Below, one piece after another: positions 1-12,879 of a stretch of 64,000 nt of DNA. Made by a program: the position numbers and the translations under genes. A model generated the notes under the pieces. It ran no database searches. It was not told the origin of the DNA and saw only the letters and a list, made by a program, of their open reading frames with translations. How positions within the stretch are numbered: position 1 is the first letter of the stretch; every line of letters begins with the position of its first letter. Location of the stretch: the NCBI GenBank assembly GCA_012295275.1, contig CM022666.1, positions 7,525,265 to 7,589,264 of the forward strand. The letters are read 5' to 3'. Source of the DNA: Chrysomallon squamiferum. Its lineage: Eukaryota > Mollusca > Gastropoda > Neomphalida > Peltospiridae.

Positions 1-1992
1 TCATCATTATCTTTATCAGTCATCATCATTATCATCATCATTATTATTATTATTAGTAGTAGTAGTAGTAGTAGTTGTTGTTGTTTTTGTAGTAGTAGCA
101 ATATTAGTTTTAGTATTACACATGTTATACATGTTATTATACATATTATTATTATTATTAAATAAACCTGTTCCTGGAATGTAAACTTCAAACTATCATT
201 TCCACTGCGTACAATTACTAACGTAAGTTGTGATAATGACTGGTGCCACCATTGCTGTGGCTCGTATAGAATACATCATAATTGGGCACAATGCGCATGT
301 CAAAATGTTAACAGATGACACTTTAAGAATCAGTGCAAATAACATTAACTGTTTGACACACCTGTCCATTAGCGAAGCATTCCCGAGCAAAATTATTGTA
401 TAAAAAAAACCTCTGTGTTTATATGTCAAACATATTTATCTACAAAATCTAGATCCTATCTGTCAATAGTTACATTTTGCCCAGAAACTTAAGCACCCGA
501 GCTCTTTTCTTTTTTTATTATTTATTTACCAGCCATTTAAAAAGCTTGCAGACGACACGATACTTGCTACCAGACGTCGACAGGCTGGTTATAATAAAAA
601 GAAAATTAGCTGCTAGGATAATATTATATTCCGTTTTGTAATTCCTTTTTTTTGACAAGAGAACTCTTCCGGTTAAAAGCACGCACGTCTGACACGTGTA
701 GACATTTTTTTTATTTTTTTAAAATTAATTTTTATGACACGAGAAACAGATATCGGAAAATATGGCTGCTGAATGAAATGTATTCCAAATAAAAATGGCT
801 TCTCAATTGACTAGTTGCTGAAGCCTATTCACGTAACAGAGATGCGGTTTTCTATTCGACTTCTTGTAAAATCTGATCCATTCAGAAGTCAGCGGCTTTT
901 GTCATCGTGTTAAAACTAGTTTCAGTTGTTATGGGAGGGACTATTTTCAATGGACGTGAGAGTCAGTTTTTGTTCAGCGCTCCTTGACATTAAGCAAGTG
1001 TCGTCTGCTTTTGAGAAATCCCGTCTCGTGCACGATTTAGCAGTTACTTGATTCGTGAGGACGCCACTGCAGACATTTCCTCTAACTTCCTTTTGTAAGC
1101 TAAACGAGTGAGTTAAACGAATTAGAATAAAATGGACAACATATTTTTTCTTTCTTTAAATTCTATTTATTCGTTAGTAGTAATGCTCCAATATAATTGT
1201 CACCCGCAAAAGAAAAAGAACAAAAAAAAAAAAAAAAAAAAAAAAAAAAGAAAAGAAAAAAAGAAAATAACTGTAAAGCAGACTTGGCTTTGTTTAGATT
1301 TACTTCTTGTCCCTTTTGTTTCTAGAAAACAAAATCAACAAAACACTTATCCCACTAATTTAAGTTGTAGAAGTTGAAGCATTTATATTATAATTATTAT
1401 TAGTAGTAATAGTAGTAATTGTAATAGTGATAGCAGTGTATAATTAGTAGTATAACGGTTATAGTAGTAGTAGGAGTAGTAACAGTAACAACTGTAGTAG
1501 TATAATTAGTAATATTATGGTAGTGTAGTTGTGGTGGTAGAGGCTGCAGTAGAAGTCGTTGTGATATAATTATTTTGAATATGGCTAAACACATATAAAT
1601 ATTAACATACAAACATACATGCATATATGCACAAACACATGAATATTCACATACAACCATCCATCCGTCCGTACACACACACACACATACACATACACAT
1701 AGATACACACATAAAATGAATACTCTGTCAGGCAAGTCTACATCTGGTTTTTGTCACACACACACACACACGTCTGCAGTGGTGTTGTCACTGTTATTTG
1801 TGTAAATCCCAACCAATTATGGGACTAATTACTGTGGTGACCTGAGAAACGTTTCTTGTGTGTGAGAGGTCACTCGAGATTCATCCGCAAACTCCCCTAA
1901 TGGTTATAAGAAACGTTTCGTTTGCAACGTACCGTTAAGATAATTTAAAGAATATTTTATTTTTTTAAAGTACTATTATTATTATTATTATT

Positions 1993-2052
<60 letters not shown>

Positions 2053-2592
2053 AATAATGCAGTTAAAAAAAATAGTGAAAACCAATGAAAAAAAAAAACT
2101 AAATTAAATTTAAAAAAAAAAAATTAAATCAAATTAACAGAAACTTTCAAGCCTACATAATTTTTTTTGTATCAAATAAATAATTCATAGTAACACATTA
2201 CTTCTAATTTTTGTGCCCCGGGCGGTTGTAACTGTATCAAGTAATGACTATTTTGTAATCAACACGTCATATGTATGACGTCATACGTTCATGCCTTGAG
2301 CGTTATAGAACAACAGGCTGAGTGATAGTAGGACTAACTCCCGGATATTGCACTAAGAAAAACGAACAAGCAGAAATGTCAGCTCCTTATTTCACTTTCT
2401 CGATCTGTCAGCTGTTGGGAGGGGGGAGAACAAAAAAGAAGAAAAAAAAAAAAACAGGAAGAAGAAGAAGAAGGAAAGGAAAATAATAATAATACTTATA
2501 TAAATTAAAAAAAAAATAAGTGTAACAAAAAGGTCTCTGAAACATTCGTTTAAAAAAGTTAAACAAACGAACAAATTAACTTATATAAACAC

Positions 2593-2624
<32 letters not shown>

Positions 2625-2871
2625 TAATTAGTTTGTTTAAAGATGCATAGACAGATAGAGGGACAGAGAAAAAGGTAGGCAGACTGACAGAAAAATAAAA
2701 TGTCTGACAGACGGATAGACAGACAGACAGACAGACAGGCAGACTGATATATAAAACACACCAAAGAAAACATAAACAAATAAATATTTTGATACAAATA
2801 TCAGACTGTTGAAAAGAATTTCTGAACCAAGACCTAATATATACGAAACAAAACTATAATATATGTATATT

Positions 2872-2997
<126 letters not shown>

Positions 2998-3128
2998 GGG
3001 TTCAAGCTAGACTAGAAAAATAGGGAGGAGTCACGTTATAAATATGTATACGTATGTGTGAGTGTGTGTATGAATCTCTGTGTGTATACACATACATAAT
3101 TATATATATATATATATATAAATAAATA

Positions 3129-3166
<38 letters not shown>

Positions 3167-3690
3167 GCTGAGCGTCACACTGCATACAATTCAGTGTTCT
3201 CGTTGTACCAAGCAAGCCTGGTAGAAAGTTGGATATATTTACTTTACACATTATGTGAAACAAGTTTAGGCTTTGCACATATTGCCTTACTTCAAACGGG
3301 TTTGTTCGGGGGCACTCGCCTTTTCAGGTGTCAACTGTGAGGATAATTGAAGTGCAAATAACCAAGTCCGTGAAAGAAGCCCAGTCACTCGGTCCGTTTC
3401 GACTTCCACGAGTACATTTCTTGTTTGTGCAAAAACTACGTAGATAAATGTTTCTTGATTTGCTTGAAAAGAATTTATGGTTATAGCGCTGGTTATCTTT
3501 TCGTCTGCTTCTGAGGGTGGAGGTGGGGTAGTAACAGGGGAGGAGAGGGTGGAATTCCCTTCCTCACGATTGTTAATAGATTGAAAACGACATCAAACAA
3601 AAAAAAAAAGAGCAGAAGAAGAAGAAGAAGAAAAAATTAAATAAGGAACACATAGGCATGACATTTTTCTAAATCCAATCGCACATTTAG

Positions 3691-3694
<4 letters not shown>

Positions 3695-3783
<89 letters not shown>
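3695..3783. repeat. (AG)n microsatellite
   Basis: Uninterrupted AG tract of about 89 bp, starting 200 bp before the homeobox acceptor. With the CT tract at 2874-2986 it forms an inverted pair of complementary dinucleotide arrays in the same probable intron. Confidence 0.95.
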
Positions 3784-3787
<4 letters not shown>

Positions 3788-3863
3788 TACTATTTATATT
3801 TTAAAACAATATTTTGTGTGCTATTGTCATTGTTCATGTTGTTGTTGTTATCAATATCCTATA

Positions 3864-3895
<32 letters not shown>

Positions 3896-3897
3896 AG

Positions 3898-4401
3898 GTA
3901 TGGTTTCAAAACAGACGAGCTAAATGGCGTAAGAAGGAGAAAGTTGGTACCCAGGCTCATCCCTACAGTCCATACACGGGGACAATCAGCATGGCGGCAA
4001 GAGGGGTGCTTCACACACCCCAGTCGCCCCAGCAGCAGACGTACTCAGATCTGCTCCTGAAGACGTACGAGAACCAGCTCTTCAGCAGATACAGTTTGGC
4101 GTCTGCGCTTCCCGCCATGTCGCCCGCCCTTTACAACCCTGTGTCGTTCGGAATTTCCCCTCTCCCTACCTCCGCTCTCGGTCTTCGCTCACTCGCCCCC
4201 CTGTCCGTGCCTATCCCACCCCCGGGGACGTTTCAGCATCTTCTGGCCAGCATGACGTCCTCGGCCGCTAAAGCTAGAGAAAATCTGGACATTTCGTCTC
4301 CGGTTCCGGGAATGTCGTCACCGACTTCGGGTTTGAATCGTAGATTCCGAAAGGCGATCGTCAAGCATCGCCGCTCTTCGGATGAAAGCCCGGGAACATG
4401 A
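3898..4401 (+). CDS. ARX: Aristaless/ARX-type paired-like homeobox protein, 3' coding exon
   Basis: Terminal exon of a homeodomain transcription factor (nuclear, sequence-specific DNA binding). The acceptor is a run of ATT repeats ending in ACAG at 3897. The exon opens in phase 0 with [17 protein letters not shown], the recognition helix and end of a paired-like homeodomain. The intron falls between homeodomain residues 46 and 47, its usual place in this class. The tail AQAHPY-like segment after it (TQAHPYSPY) resembles aristaless proteins. 167 residues are encoded up to TGA at 4399-4401. The rest is rich in Ser, Pro and Leu, with a basic C-terminus ([13 protein letters not shown]). No clear OAR motif is present. 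The first part of the protein lies outside the window. ARX rather than ALX is favoured because the neighbouring genes are those of human ARX. GC content is far above the surroundings. Family assignment is firm; the orthologue name is inferred. Confidence 0.85.
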   Translation, partial: VWFQNRRAKWRKKEKVGTQAHPYSPYTGTISMAARGVLHTPQSPQQQTYSDLLLKTYENQLFSRYSLASALPAMSPALYNPVSFGISPLPTSALGLRSLAPLSVPIPPPGTFQHLLASMTSSAAKARENLDISSPVPGMSSPTSGLNRRFRKAIVKHRRSSDESPGT

Positions 4402-4702
4402 ATTAAGACTTGGAATTAGTGGAAATATAGTTTATTGAAGTTTCCGTCGTCAGAATGTTTGTTTGTTTGTTTGTTTGTTTTAATTTGTGGATTTGTGTAT
4501 GTATAACATGTTTTGCGGCTGCGTGTCTGTCATATTAGAAAGAGATGATTCAGAATCTATGTTTTCTTGATTACGAAAATACAGATACGTCAAATACTCA
4601 ATATTATAATTTTAACCATCTGTGACTCTTAAGTTATGTTCTAACCTTTATTCTGGTTTCATAATATCATGTCATATGTCATATTTAGACAAGAGCGGGA
4701 AA

Positions 4703-4708
4703 AATAAA
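4703..4708 (+). terminator. Candidate polyadenylation signal of the homeobox gene
   Basis: AATAAA about 300 bp after the homeobox stop codon, the first canonical hexamer in the proximal 3' flank. Such hexamers are common by chance in this AT-rich DNA. Confidence 0.35.
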
Positions 4709-5217
4709 TACAGCAAAACAAAAACAATATTAAACAACAGATAACCAACAGAAAAATATGTAATACTTGTTGTATCTGTTGGCGGATGTATCTCACGTGA
4801 CGTCTCACAGACAATGAAACATTCTGAGTACACCAAGGAAATTAGTCCCTTGACTTGGATTCTTTCGCCGGAAACTTGAATTATTTGATCAGCACCAAGA
4901 TATAGGAATCTTAAATATGACCATGCGAGTAATATTCACTACCCAGACTTTAAAAACATATTGAAGAAATCCTCTGTGAAAGCGTGCACAATGTATATCG
5001 TATCTTCATATTTATATTTTATTCCTAAAACTTATGTGCGTGTGCGTATGTATGTGTGTGGTTATAGTTTGTGTTATTATAATGAAATGTAATAATGTTT
5101 ATTTGTATATTACGAAAAAAGTGCTGAATATTAGTAAAGTTATCATTGTTAATCATGTGCCAACCAGGAATCGAACTGTAGACCCTCCAGACAAACAATA
5201 AAACTATGATAATGATG

Positions 5218-5249
<32 letters not shown>

Positions 5250-5776
5250 TATGATTATGATTATTATTATTATTATTATTATTAAAGAGCAAAAAAGAAA
5301 AGAAAATATATTTGTTATATATACTATTGTTACCACCTTCACTACAACGACAACATTATTATTATGCTATTTCCACCACAACCTCTAAAAATACAAGTAA
5401 TGTACTACTACTATAACTGCATGAACGTAACAACAACAACAACAATAATTAGAATAATAACACTGATAATTATGATGATGATGATGATAATGAAAATAAT
5501 AATACTGAAAATGATTATGATGATGATAACAGTGATGATAATGATAATGATGATACTACTACTATTATAATAATAATAATGATAATGATATTGATGATGA
5601 TCGTCATCATAATAATATTAATAATAATTATAAATTAATTTTAACTCTTCTCAACTACTACGACTACAACTACTACTACTGATATCATGACCAACATTAA
5701 TGCTAGTACAACAAAAACAAAAATAACTGCTGTAGTAACAACAACAACAACGATGTTGATGATGACGATGATGATC

Positions 5777-5813
<37 letters not shown>

Positions 5814-6054
5814 CAACAACAACAACAATAATAACGTTAAGGAAACGACAAAAAGAAAGGAAATAAAAGAAATATTTGAAGTATTGTTGAAAGATGACAG
5901 ACTTGAAAATGTTGTTGGCTCGTCCCCGCTACTTCTGTCGATTCAATAAACTACTGAGAAATTGAGAACGAATTTGTTTTGAATATTTAACTAACAAGAC
6001 GATTTTCAGTTGTGTTTATTTTTCGACAAAACAGAACGCAGGGCCTGTGAGAGA

Positions 6055-6086
<32 letters not shown>

Positions 6087-6819
6087 AAAAAGTAGAATAA
6101 TGATTTTAACGTTTTTTTTTTTTTTTTTTTATAATTAATTAATTTTTTATTATTATTTTTCTTTTTATCTATTTGTTTTTGTTTTTGTTATATATTTTTT
6201 GTTATTATTTTTTTTTTAGAGGGAGCGCTTTGTAGGTTTTTAAAAAAAATTATTTATTATTATAATTATTAATTAAATTTTTTTATTTATTTATTTTTTA
6301 GGAGTTTCATGAAAAAGCAGAAATATTAATTTATTTCTTTGCAATGAAACTATTCATACAAATACATATGATTACTTATGTACGCATGTATGCACGGACA
6401 CATATACATACATACATACATGCATGCATACATACATACATACATACACACATACAGACCTACAGACATAGAGACATACATCTACGTAATTTTATGAAGA
6501 AAATAATCGTTAATTCTAGAGAAACAAAAATAATTTACTTATTTACTTGCCATGTTATGATATACACCTATTTTTATTCATCATAATTTTAAAATAGTTC
6601 TAGGGAAAAATAATAAATAAATAAATAAATATTTAAAATATATATATATATATATATTAATGTTTTAAAATATGTTTTAGCCATATTATAACTTTTATTT
6701 CTCTAAATTAAAAAAAAATGGGAGGTTGGGAAAAGATGGGGGTGGGGGAAAACGAAAGAACGCGATAGACTAAAAAAAAAAAAAAAAAAAAAATTGAAAG
6801 AAAGAAAAATGAAAAGTTT
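4709..6819. repeat. Microsatellite-rich intergenic DNA
   Basis: Long imperfect arrays of ATG/ATT/TAC/AAC trinucleotides (about 5205-5285, 5400-5840), a GA tract (6052-6086), poly-T and TA-rich DNA (6110-6300) and TACA tetranucleotides (6400-6450). Open frames here translate these repeats into runs of Ile, Met or Thr and are not genes. A short non-repetitive patch (about 4740-4990) has no recognisable feature. Confidence 0.8.
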
Positions 6820-7250
6820 TGTCGCTCGTGGTTTTTGGCTCATGGTCACGTTCCAAATTCAAAACAAACTTCGGCCTCTTTCGTTCGCACTCGACCTCCG
6901 CCGATCAATTATCCTCGTCGACAAATTAAATTATTCGTTGATCCACATCAACCTCATTGTTTGAAATGGATGCTGGGAAGGATTCAAACGCCTTTGACAT
7001 TAGCGTTCCTTGCGACAGGAATTCAAATTTGAACTTGTCAGTGTTGACCGCCCGGATTTTACCTGCACCGCCAAGCCGACGTTTAAAACAACAAACAGGT
7101 TGGAGAGTTTGTCAAGGGATTTAACTCTATCGTCATCTGGGCGGCTGCCCACCTCGGAGATCCAGTCCCGGTTTGATTTCCGGCATCTTCGTCTGCTGAG
7201 GCGAAATAGGATTTATATGCTATTTGGTGTCAACAGAAAAAAAAAAGAGA
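6820..7250. promoter_or_regulatory. GC-richer non-repetitive island, candidate conserved non-coding element
   Basis: About 430 bp of complex sequence standing out from AT-rich repeats, about 2.4 kb beyond the homeobox stop. It contains an AATTA/TTAAATTATT cluster near 6905-6935. Two overlapping frames are open for 65 and 82 codons, but neither shows a recognisable motif or splice context, so I read it as regulatory rather than coding. Assignment is inference from composition and position. Confidence 0.35.
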
Positions 7251-7987
7251 GAAGATGATGAAGAAAAACAAAGAAATAAAAAAAAAAAAACCCCACTAAC
7301 CAATACACATTCACTTGGCTTATGACGTATGTCACACAATAGCGACTTAGTGACAATATTTCAGTTATTGAAATAATTGTTTCTCGGGATTTACTAGGAT
7401 TAGAATCAATTTAATGCTCTGCTTGTGTTTCGACTGGCTAAAAGAAGAGCTTTAAAGACCTTGAAGATTATAAAGTTACCACATATGCAATCCGTTGTAT
7501 GCGTAACCGGACGTACATTCCATAATCTGAATATTAAGAATCATAAAACTGTTGATTTTGAGACCGACGCCATTTTGGAACAAGTCCTATATCTGCGCGC
7601 CACAAATTGTTACGTTTAACATCAGAGCAGACGACGAGTGCGTTCTCGCGCGGAATGTTATTACGTCACCGTTACAGGCATGTTTCGTCATTAACCACGC
7701 ATTACAAATCTTTGACTGACCAGCCAGCTTTACTTACTGAATACTTGAGATAAATTAAATAATGCTGGATTTAAAATAAGGAATGTGATAGTTTTGTTTC
7801 AATCTTTCTTCAAAGAGGAAAAGTATGCTAATTATTGCAACAGTTTAGTTTATCTAACTTTATGAGAAATTATATATTTATGCCTGTTATTACTGCACTG
7901 CTAAGTAATCTGAATATTTCTGATAATCAATCAATCGAAAAACCGATCTCCGAAAACGCACCATATAAATTATTAAATAAATAATAA

Positions 7988-8085
7988 AATACTTGTATTT
8001 CTTTCCTGACATTTCAAAAGCCCAAAGCTACTTAATATGAATTCACTACACACAAAGTTTTTAATAAAATGTAATCAAGAATTAT
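7988..8085 (+). repeat. Dispersed repeat, copy A
   Basis: About 98 bp that closely matches 14690-14790 in the same orientation. Shared blocks include CTGACATTTCA, CCAAAGCTACT, and ATTCACTACACACAAAGTTT followed by TTAATAAAA. Outside these limits the similarity stops, so it looks like a short interspersed element or fragment of one. Family not recognised. Confidence 0.75.
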
Positions 8086-8090
8086 TATTA

Positions 8091-8141
<51 letters not shown>

Positions 8142-8341
8142 TTTTGTTTTTTTTTTGTTGTTGTTTTTCTTATGCTAATTTATTTTTATTGTTTATTTCT
8201 GCATCGGTTCTGACATCGATAAGGTGCTTTATAATTACTGTTAATAGAAACGGAATTTAAAATGAAATTTCAAATAACTAAATTTACTACACCAAACTAA
8301 AAATAATTTTCATCAAATAAATGGAAAACAGGTTTTAACAA

Positions 8342-8668
8342 ATCGATTAACATTTCAGTAACTAATCTAAACATTAACAACGCCCTATAAATAAATCGAA
8401 AATTAGTTCCAAAAAAAAAAAAAAAAAAAAAAAAAATCGGTACAACAGATATATCGATAATCAAACAAGACCACTAAATCGATTATCGTTTCCAACATCA
8501 CAATTAAAAATAATGTTCACCAAATCAATAACCGTTTCCAGCAGATCTATAATAGTTCCCCCACAAAAAAAAAAATCGATTATCGGTTTTGACAAATCAG
8601 TAATTATTTCCAATAAGTCAACAGTCGTTTACAACAAACTGATAAACGTTTCGCAAATATCGATGTAA
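8342..8668. repeat. Degenerate short repeats built on an ATCGAT core
   Basis: At least seven related copies of a 20-25 bp unit of the form AAATCGATTATCGTTTCCAA, seen near 8342, 8391, 8452, 8476, 8523, 8573, 8597 and 8657, interrupted by poly-A tracts. The core ATCGAT/ATCAAT resembles the binding site of Onecut/Cut homeodomain proteins, so it could be either an old minisatellite or a homotypic site cluster. Confidence 0.55.
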
Positions 8669-9203
8669 TTGTAACACCCGCATTTTATTCTGAAAATAAT
8701 AACACTAAGAACAAAGTGACTAGTCTTATGTGAAATCAAATCTTCCTATGTATTATTAACGAACAATCATTTACTATCAGTCAGCCACTTTAATTTATAT
8801 CTCGTTGCATGCGAACAGATAAAGTAAAATATTAATTCCGTATCATACATCGAAGTGTGTTACCGTATATGCTACAAAAATCGTGTACATCAAATATTTA
8901 TTTAGTAATATTAAAATGTCCTTTTGTTTTTTTTATGCTCGTACTTTTGAACTTTATGTGTTTATAAATTATTTAAAATGATTATATTTTTCTTTTCACT
9001 TGCTTCGTTGTTTAAAAAATTCCTGTTTTAAAGACTTACTACTAGTAATATTACTACTACTACTACTACTACCACTATTACTATTACTACTTTTATTGCT
9101 GTTGTTGTTGTTGCTATTGTTATTATCATAGTCGATATTAATACGTGTAAAGAAATACTTGTTAACATACAGAGAATCACAATTGTAGTGATATATACGT
9201 GTG

Positions 9204-9204
<1 letters not shown>

Positions 9205-9251
<47 letters not shown>

Positions 9252-9268
9252 AACACTGTATTTGAATC

Positions 9269-9304
<36 letters not shown>
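9205..9304. repeat. Two (TA)n tracts
   Basis: Two nearly pure TA arrays (about 9208-9245 and 9269-9304) separated by a short unique spacer. They flank trinucleotide and TACA repeats; apparent open frames across them are repeat translations. Confidence 0.9.
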
Positions 9305-9310
<6 letters not shown>

Positions 9311-9668
9311 CAAATCAAACCGAAACACATATATTCTTAAATTTATACATACATACGTACACACATACATATTTTTCGAATGTACCAACATAAATACATA
9401 TATGCATACATACATACACACACAAACACATAAACACAAATTATTTGCCCACAACTAAGACCCAGTCGAATGTGTGAGAATCTAAATATAACTGAAATAC
9501 CAAAACTTCAAAATCCTATTAACGCTGAACTCTGTGTCAGATCAGTTTTATTTATTATTAAATTCTAAAGAAATCTGTAACAATCAAATATTTCAAACAA
9601 ATGAAGAGAACAGTGAACCAGTCACGTTTACACACAACATCATTCCGACGACGTCGACGTCAGAAAAA

Positions 9669-9790
9669 CCGGCCAATTACATGTCAACGACATCCAAGAC
9701 GACAACAACCTACTAAATATCAGCCATTTGCATGTCAACGACATTCGTAACGACAACAACCTCCGAAACATCGGCTCACTGCATGGCTGA
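9669..9790 (+). repeat. 51-bp tandem repeat, about 2.3 copies
   Basis: The block with CATGTCAACGACAT followed by CGACAACAACCT occurs at 9680 and again at 9731, with a partial third copy ending near 9790. It directly precedes the conserved-looking island at 9840. Confidence 0.7.
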
Positions 9791-9839
9791 CAATTACCGG
9801 TTTTGTCGCAGAAAGCTGAAATATTAACTAGATATATGC

Positions 9840-10200
9840 CCAGACAGGAAATTTAATTTAGTCCCAGCGCGGACGAAAACGACCAATGGCATTAAAGGAA
9901 GGGAGAGAATCACACCATTTTGCCTCGGGTCAGCGACTGGGAGAGCGCGAGAAAGTGCGAGATTTTCGCGAGGCTAATGTGTAAAGGAAATGGCCGCAAT
10001 TTAGGCGCCAGAAGAAGGAGGTGAAGTATGTTTGGAAATAATTGAAATTATTTCCCCTCTGTTAAATTATGAATGGTTTCATCGGGCGGCGGAGAGCGGC
10101 GATCAATCTGCTTGGATAATGAACAACATCTGTTTTCCTAATCACCTGTCATCGCGCAGGTTAGGCCAGACCCAGTATACCAAACGGCGTAATTAATGAA
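9840..10200. promoter_or_regulatory. Candidate deeply conserved enhancer between the homeobox gene and POLA1
   Basis: Roughly 360 bp of complex, GC-richer sequence without an open frame, between repeat blocks. It carries a palindromic TAATTA at 10190-10195, further ATTA/TAAT cores (10040-10075, 10107-10116) and a CACCTGTC E-box near 10143-10150. Human ARX is flanked by many ultraconserved enhancers on the POLA1 side, so position and texture fit a regulatory element. Direct evidence is only composition and motif content. Confidence 0.45.
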
Positions 10201-10269
10201 TGCTGCTTTAAGAAATACTCTCTTGATACTAACTTTGACATTCCTCGACCAATTAACACAGATAAATAC

Positions 10270-10960
10270 ACAGAGGTGCAGATCTAGAGGGGGGGAAATT
10301 ATATTTCTAGATGTGGGTAGGGGAAGATTGGGTATTCCAGTAAGCCTAGTCGGCTGACACAGATGAAACTAGCAGGTTCAGATCTAGAGGGGGAATCATT
10401 TTTCAGAACGGAGTAGGGGGTGATTGGAACACAGACGAAACAAAGAAGTGGAAACAGGAATCCAGGTTTAATTCTAGAGAAGAGGCAAGGCACAGTTTGT
10501 CATAGTACTAGCCACTTAACCTATATAGTATAAACCTTTTCAATTTTATAGGGGAACAGTCAAAAGTTCTGGTTCAAACCTAGAGCAGGATGAGGGATAA
10601 CTGGCACTGTAGAACCGTTTAACACAAATAACATGTGCATATTGTTTTAGGAGGAGGATCCAATCCTAACTCTACAGACAGAACAAAATATTTGTCACTT
10701 CATGCCGAGTTATCTCGGGTAAAATAAAAAATTGTGTATTTCAAGAGGGAATCCCAGATCCTGATTTAATTTTAGTCTGGGATGAACTATATTTAACATT
10801 ATAGTAAATAGTTTAAACAGGTATTACAAATAGGTGCAGATTTACACAGGGAGAATCCTAATATCTGGTTTAATTCTTTAAGTGAGAAGATTTAATACAG
10901 TTTTAGCCAGTAAACGCTGACAAAACGAAGAAATGCAGATTTAGATGGGATTTTCTTATA
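10270..10960. repeat. Degenerate tandem array with CAGATCTAGAGGGGG-type units
   Basis: Related units recur every 60-130 bp: near 10277, 10379, 10462, 10573, 10754, 10834, 10870 and 10938. Each has a form of CAGATYTAGAGGG or GGTTTAATTCTAGAG followed by a purine-rich stretch and often ACAGACGAAACA. The units are too diverged for a recent minisatellite. No coding content. Confidence 0.55.
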
Positions 10961-10999
10961 AAGGGAACCGAAATATTATATTAAAATAATTAGGATTCC

Positions 11000-12025
11000 A
11001 CTTTGTGGAACAAAAATTACTCACATGGTGTCTTTATACCCTACTGATCAAATTGGAGAAGTGAAAAATCTCTGACAACATGATTAATCCACTAAGATCG
11101 TCTGTCTTTGCCAGCGGGCTCTTAATTTAATGCGAGTATTCTGCCCTCTGTACTTCTAAGACTATATGGAATAGATTACGAAACAGCGTTGTACAATTTA
11201 ATATATTATTTTGTGAATCTCGACTGAAAGACTATATATAAACTAGAAAGAATATCAAAATAAATAAAATGAAATAAATAAATGAATCATGAAACTAGAA
11301 AATAAATAAATAGAGAAATTAATCGTTAATATAATAAAATTAAAATCATATTTAAATAAGTAAAATAAAATAAAAGAATAAAAGTGTAACATGCATAATG
11401 AATTAGATTTGTAATTCATATTTTCTAAATCCCGAACCATTTTCAGATGAAAGCTGTTAATACATTTCAATATTTCAGAACAATCAGACGCCATCTTTAG
11501 TTAAAAATATGTTTAGTTATTTCTAAAAATTACAACAACTGTAACAGTAACCATTAACAAAGGAACACAATAAAACAAATAAGAAAACAACAATAACTTC
11601 AACAACGAAAAATAAACATAAGCTCACAAAAAGGGTGATTTATGTATAAAATTAAAATATACCAACATAAAAATGTCCGGCTTTTTGCACACAGGAAAAT
11701 AGTTTAGTAGACGACAGATGAAAACGGTTTGCCATTGTTTCTTAATGACGTCAAAAACAATCATTTGACGTCATCGATTGTCAATAAGAATATTTTCAAG
11801 TACAATTTTCCTTGGACAATTTTCTGTCTTTCGTTAACTATATTATTACCATGTTTGGAAAGCATGTATTTTCAGAGGTATGTTTCTGACTTATAGGTCT
11901 ATATTTACTGCTCTCTTTTCATTTCAGCTTTAGGTTCAATTAATTAATAGTAATACAGACGTAACTATGATATCAGAAAGTGCAAATTTTTTTTTAAAAC
12001 AAATGTTAAACAAGTAACATAACAG

Positions 12026-12093
<68 letters not shown>

Positions 12094-12430
12094 TAGTCGT
12101 AGTAGTAGTTGTTGTTATTATAGTATTAATAATAATAATTCATTAATGTGAAATAAGAATATCGGCTGTTAATCGATGAATTAGAAAACGGTTCACGCAC
12201 AAACAGTAGTCGTGTATGATTTTTCATATATATATATATATGTAATAAATCAGTAGAGTAGGGTATAGACCAGTGGTAGCAAGTTTCTCTCTGATTATCA
12301 TCAACAACGACGAAGTTGGCAACAACAACAATATTTTATTTATTTTTACTTCCATACAGCGTCAGGGTTTACATATATTTCACCTCTGAACCAAAAATCA
12401 TGTGAAAACTTTTTTAGTGGACAAAATGTT

Positions 12431-12461
<31 letters not shown>

Positions 12462-12870
12462 TCCATTAAATAGAGAAGAAAAATATTAATATATCTGTAA
12501 CAAACGCAGAATACTCGTCGATAGGTAAATTCAATAAACCGTTTTTATGCAATAGGAAAAGTTTTATGTATTCGTAATAATCATTAAGTTTAAATTTCTC
12601 AAACATTTATTTATTTATCTATTTAATTTAATTTAATGATCTCTATTTTTTATTTTTTTATTATTATTTAGAAAACGATTTGTGTTTTATTTTTTTGTGG
12701 GGGGGGCTCTACAAAACAAAACGATTATTGATATATTTTATTTCGGATTTTGCGGTCACAGAGTTTTAATATTTAACGAAATTAAAATATAAATGGGGTA
12801 TTAAGTCTTAATTGAATTTCGGAAAGGCTAAATGTACCGACAAAATGTTATCACAGCATCTTTCTTGTTA
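11000..12870. other. AT-rich intergenic DNA without genes
   Basis: Low-complexity A+T sequence with an ATA/AAT array (about 12029-12092), TA tracts (12228-12242) and many poly-A/T runs. No exon-like segment was found on either strand. The only distinct feature is a pair of cAMP-response-element palindromes, listed separately. Confidence 0.7.
11746..11773. promoter_or_regulatory. Paired CRE palindromes
   Basis: Two perfect TGACGTCA octamers at 11746-11753 and 11766-11773, with starts 20 bp apart (about two helical turns). This is the consensus site for CREB/ATF bZIP factors. Function is inferred. Confidence 0.4.
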
Positions 12871-12879
12871 TATCATTGC

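Noticed and set aside
1132-1377. Open frame with a poly-Lys run
   Set aside because: It translates a poly-A tract. No family similarity, splice context or conservation signal.
5025-5570. Long frames of Ile, Met and Thr on both strands
   Set aside because: Translations of ATT/ATG/ACA microsatellites.
6835-7258. Two overlapping frames of 65 and 82 codons
   Set aside because: Complex sequence, but no motif, no clear splice sites and no preferred frame. Listed as a non-coding island instead.
8996-9458. 152-codon minus-strand frame
   Set aside because: Made of TA, TAC and TACA repeats, and open on several frames at once.
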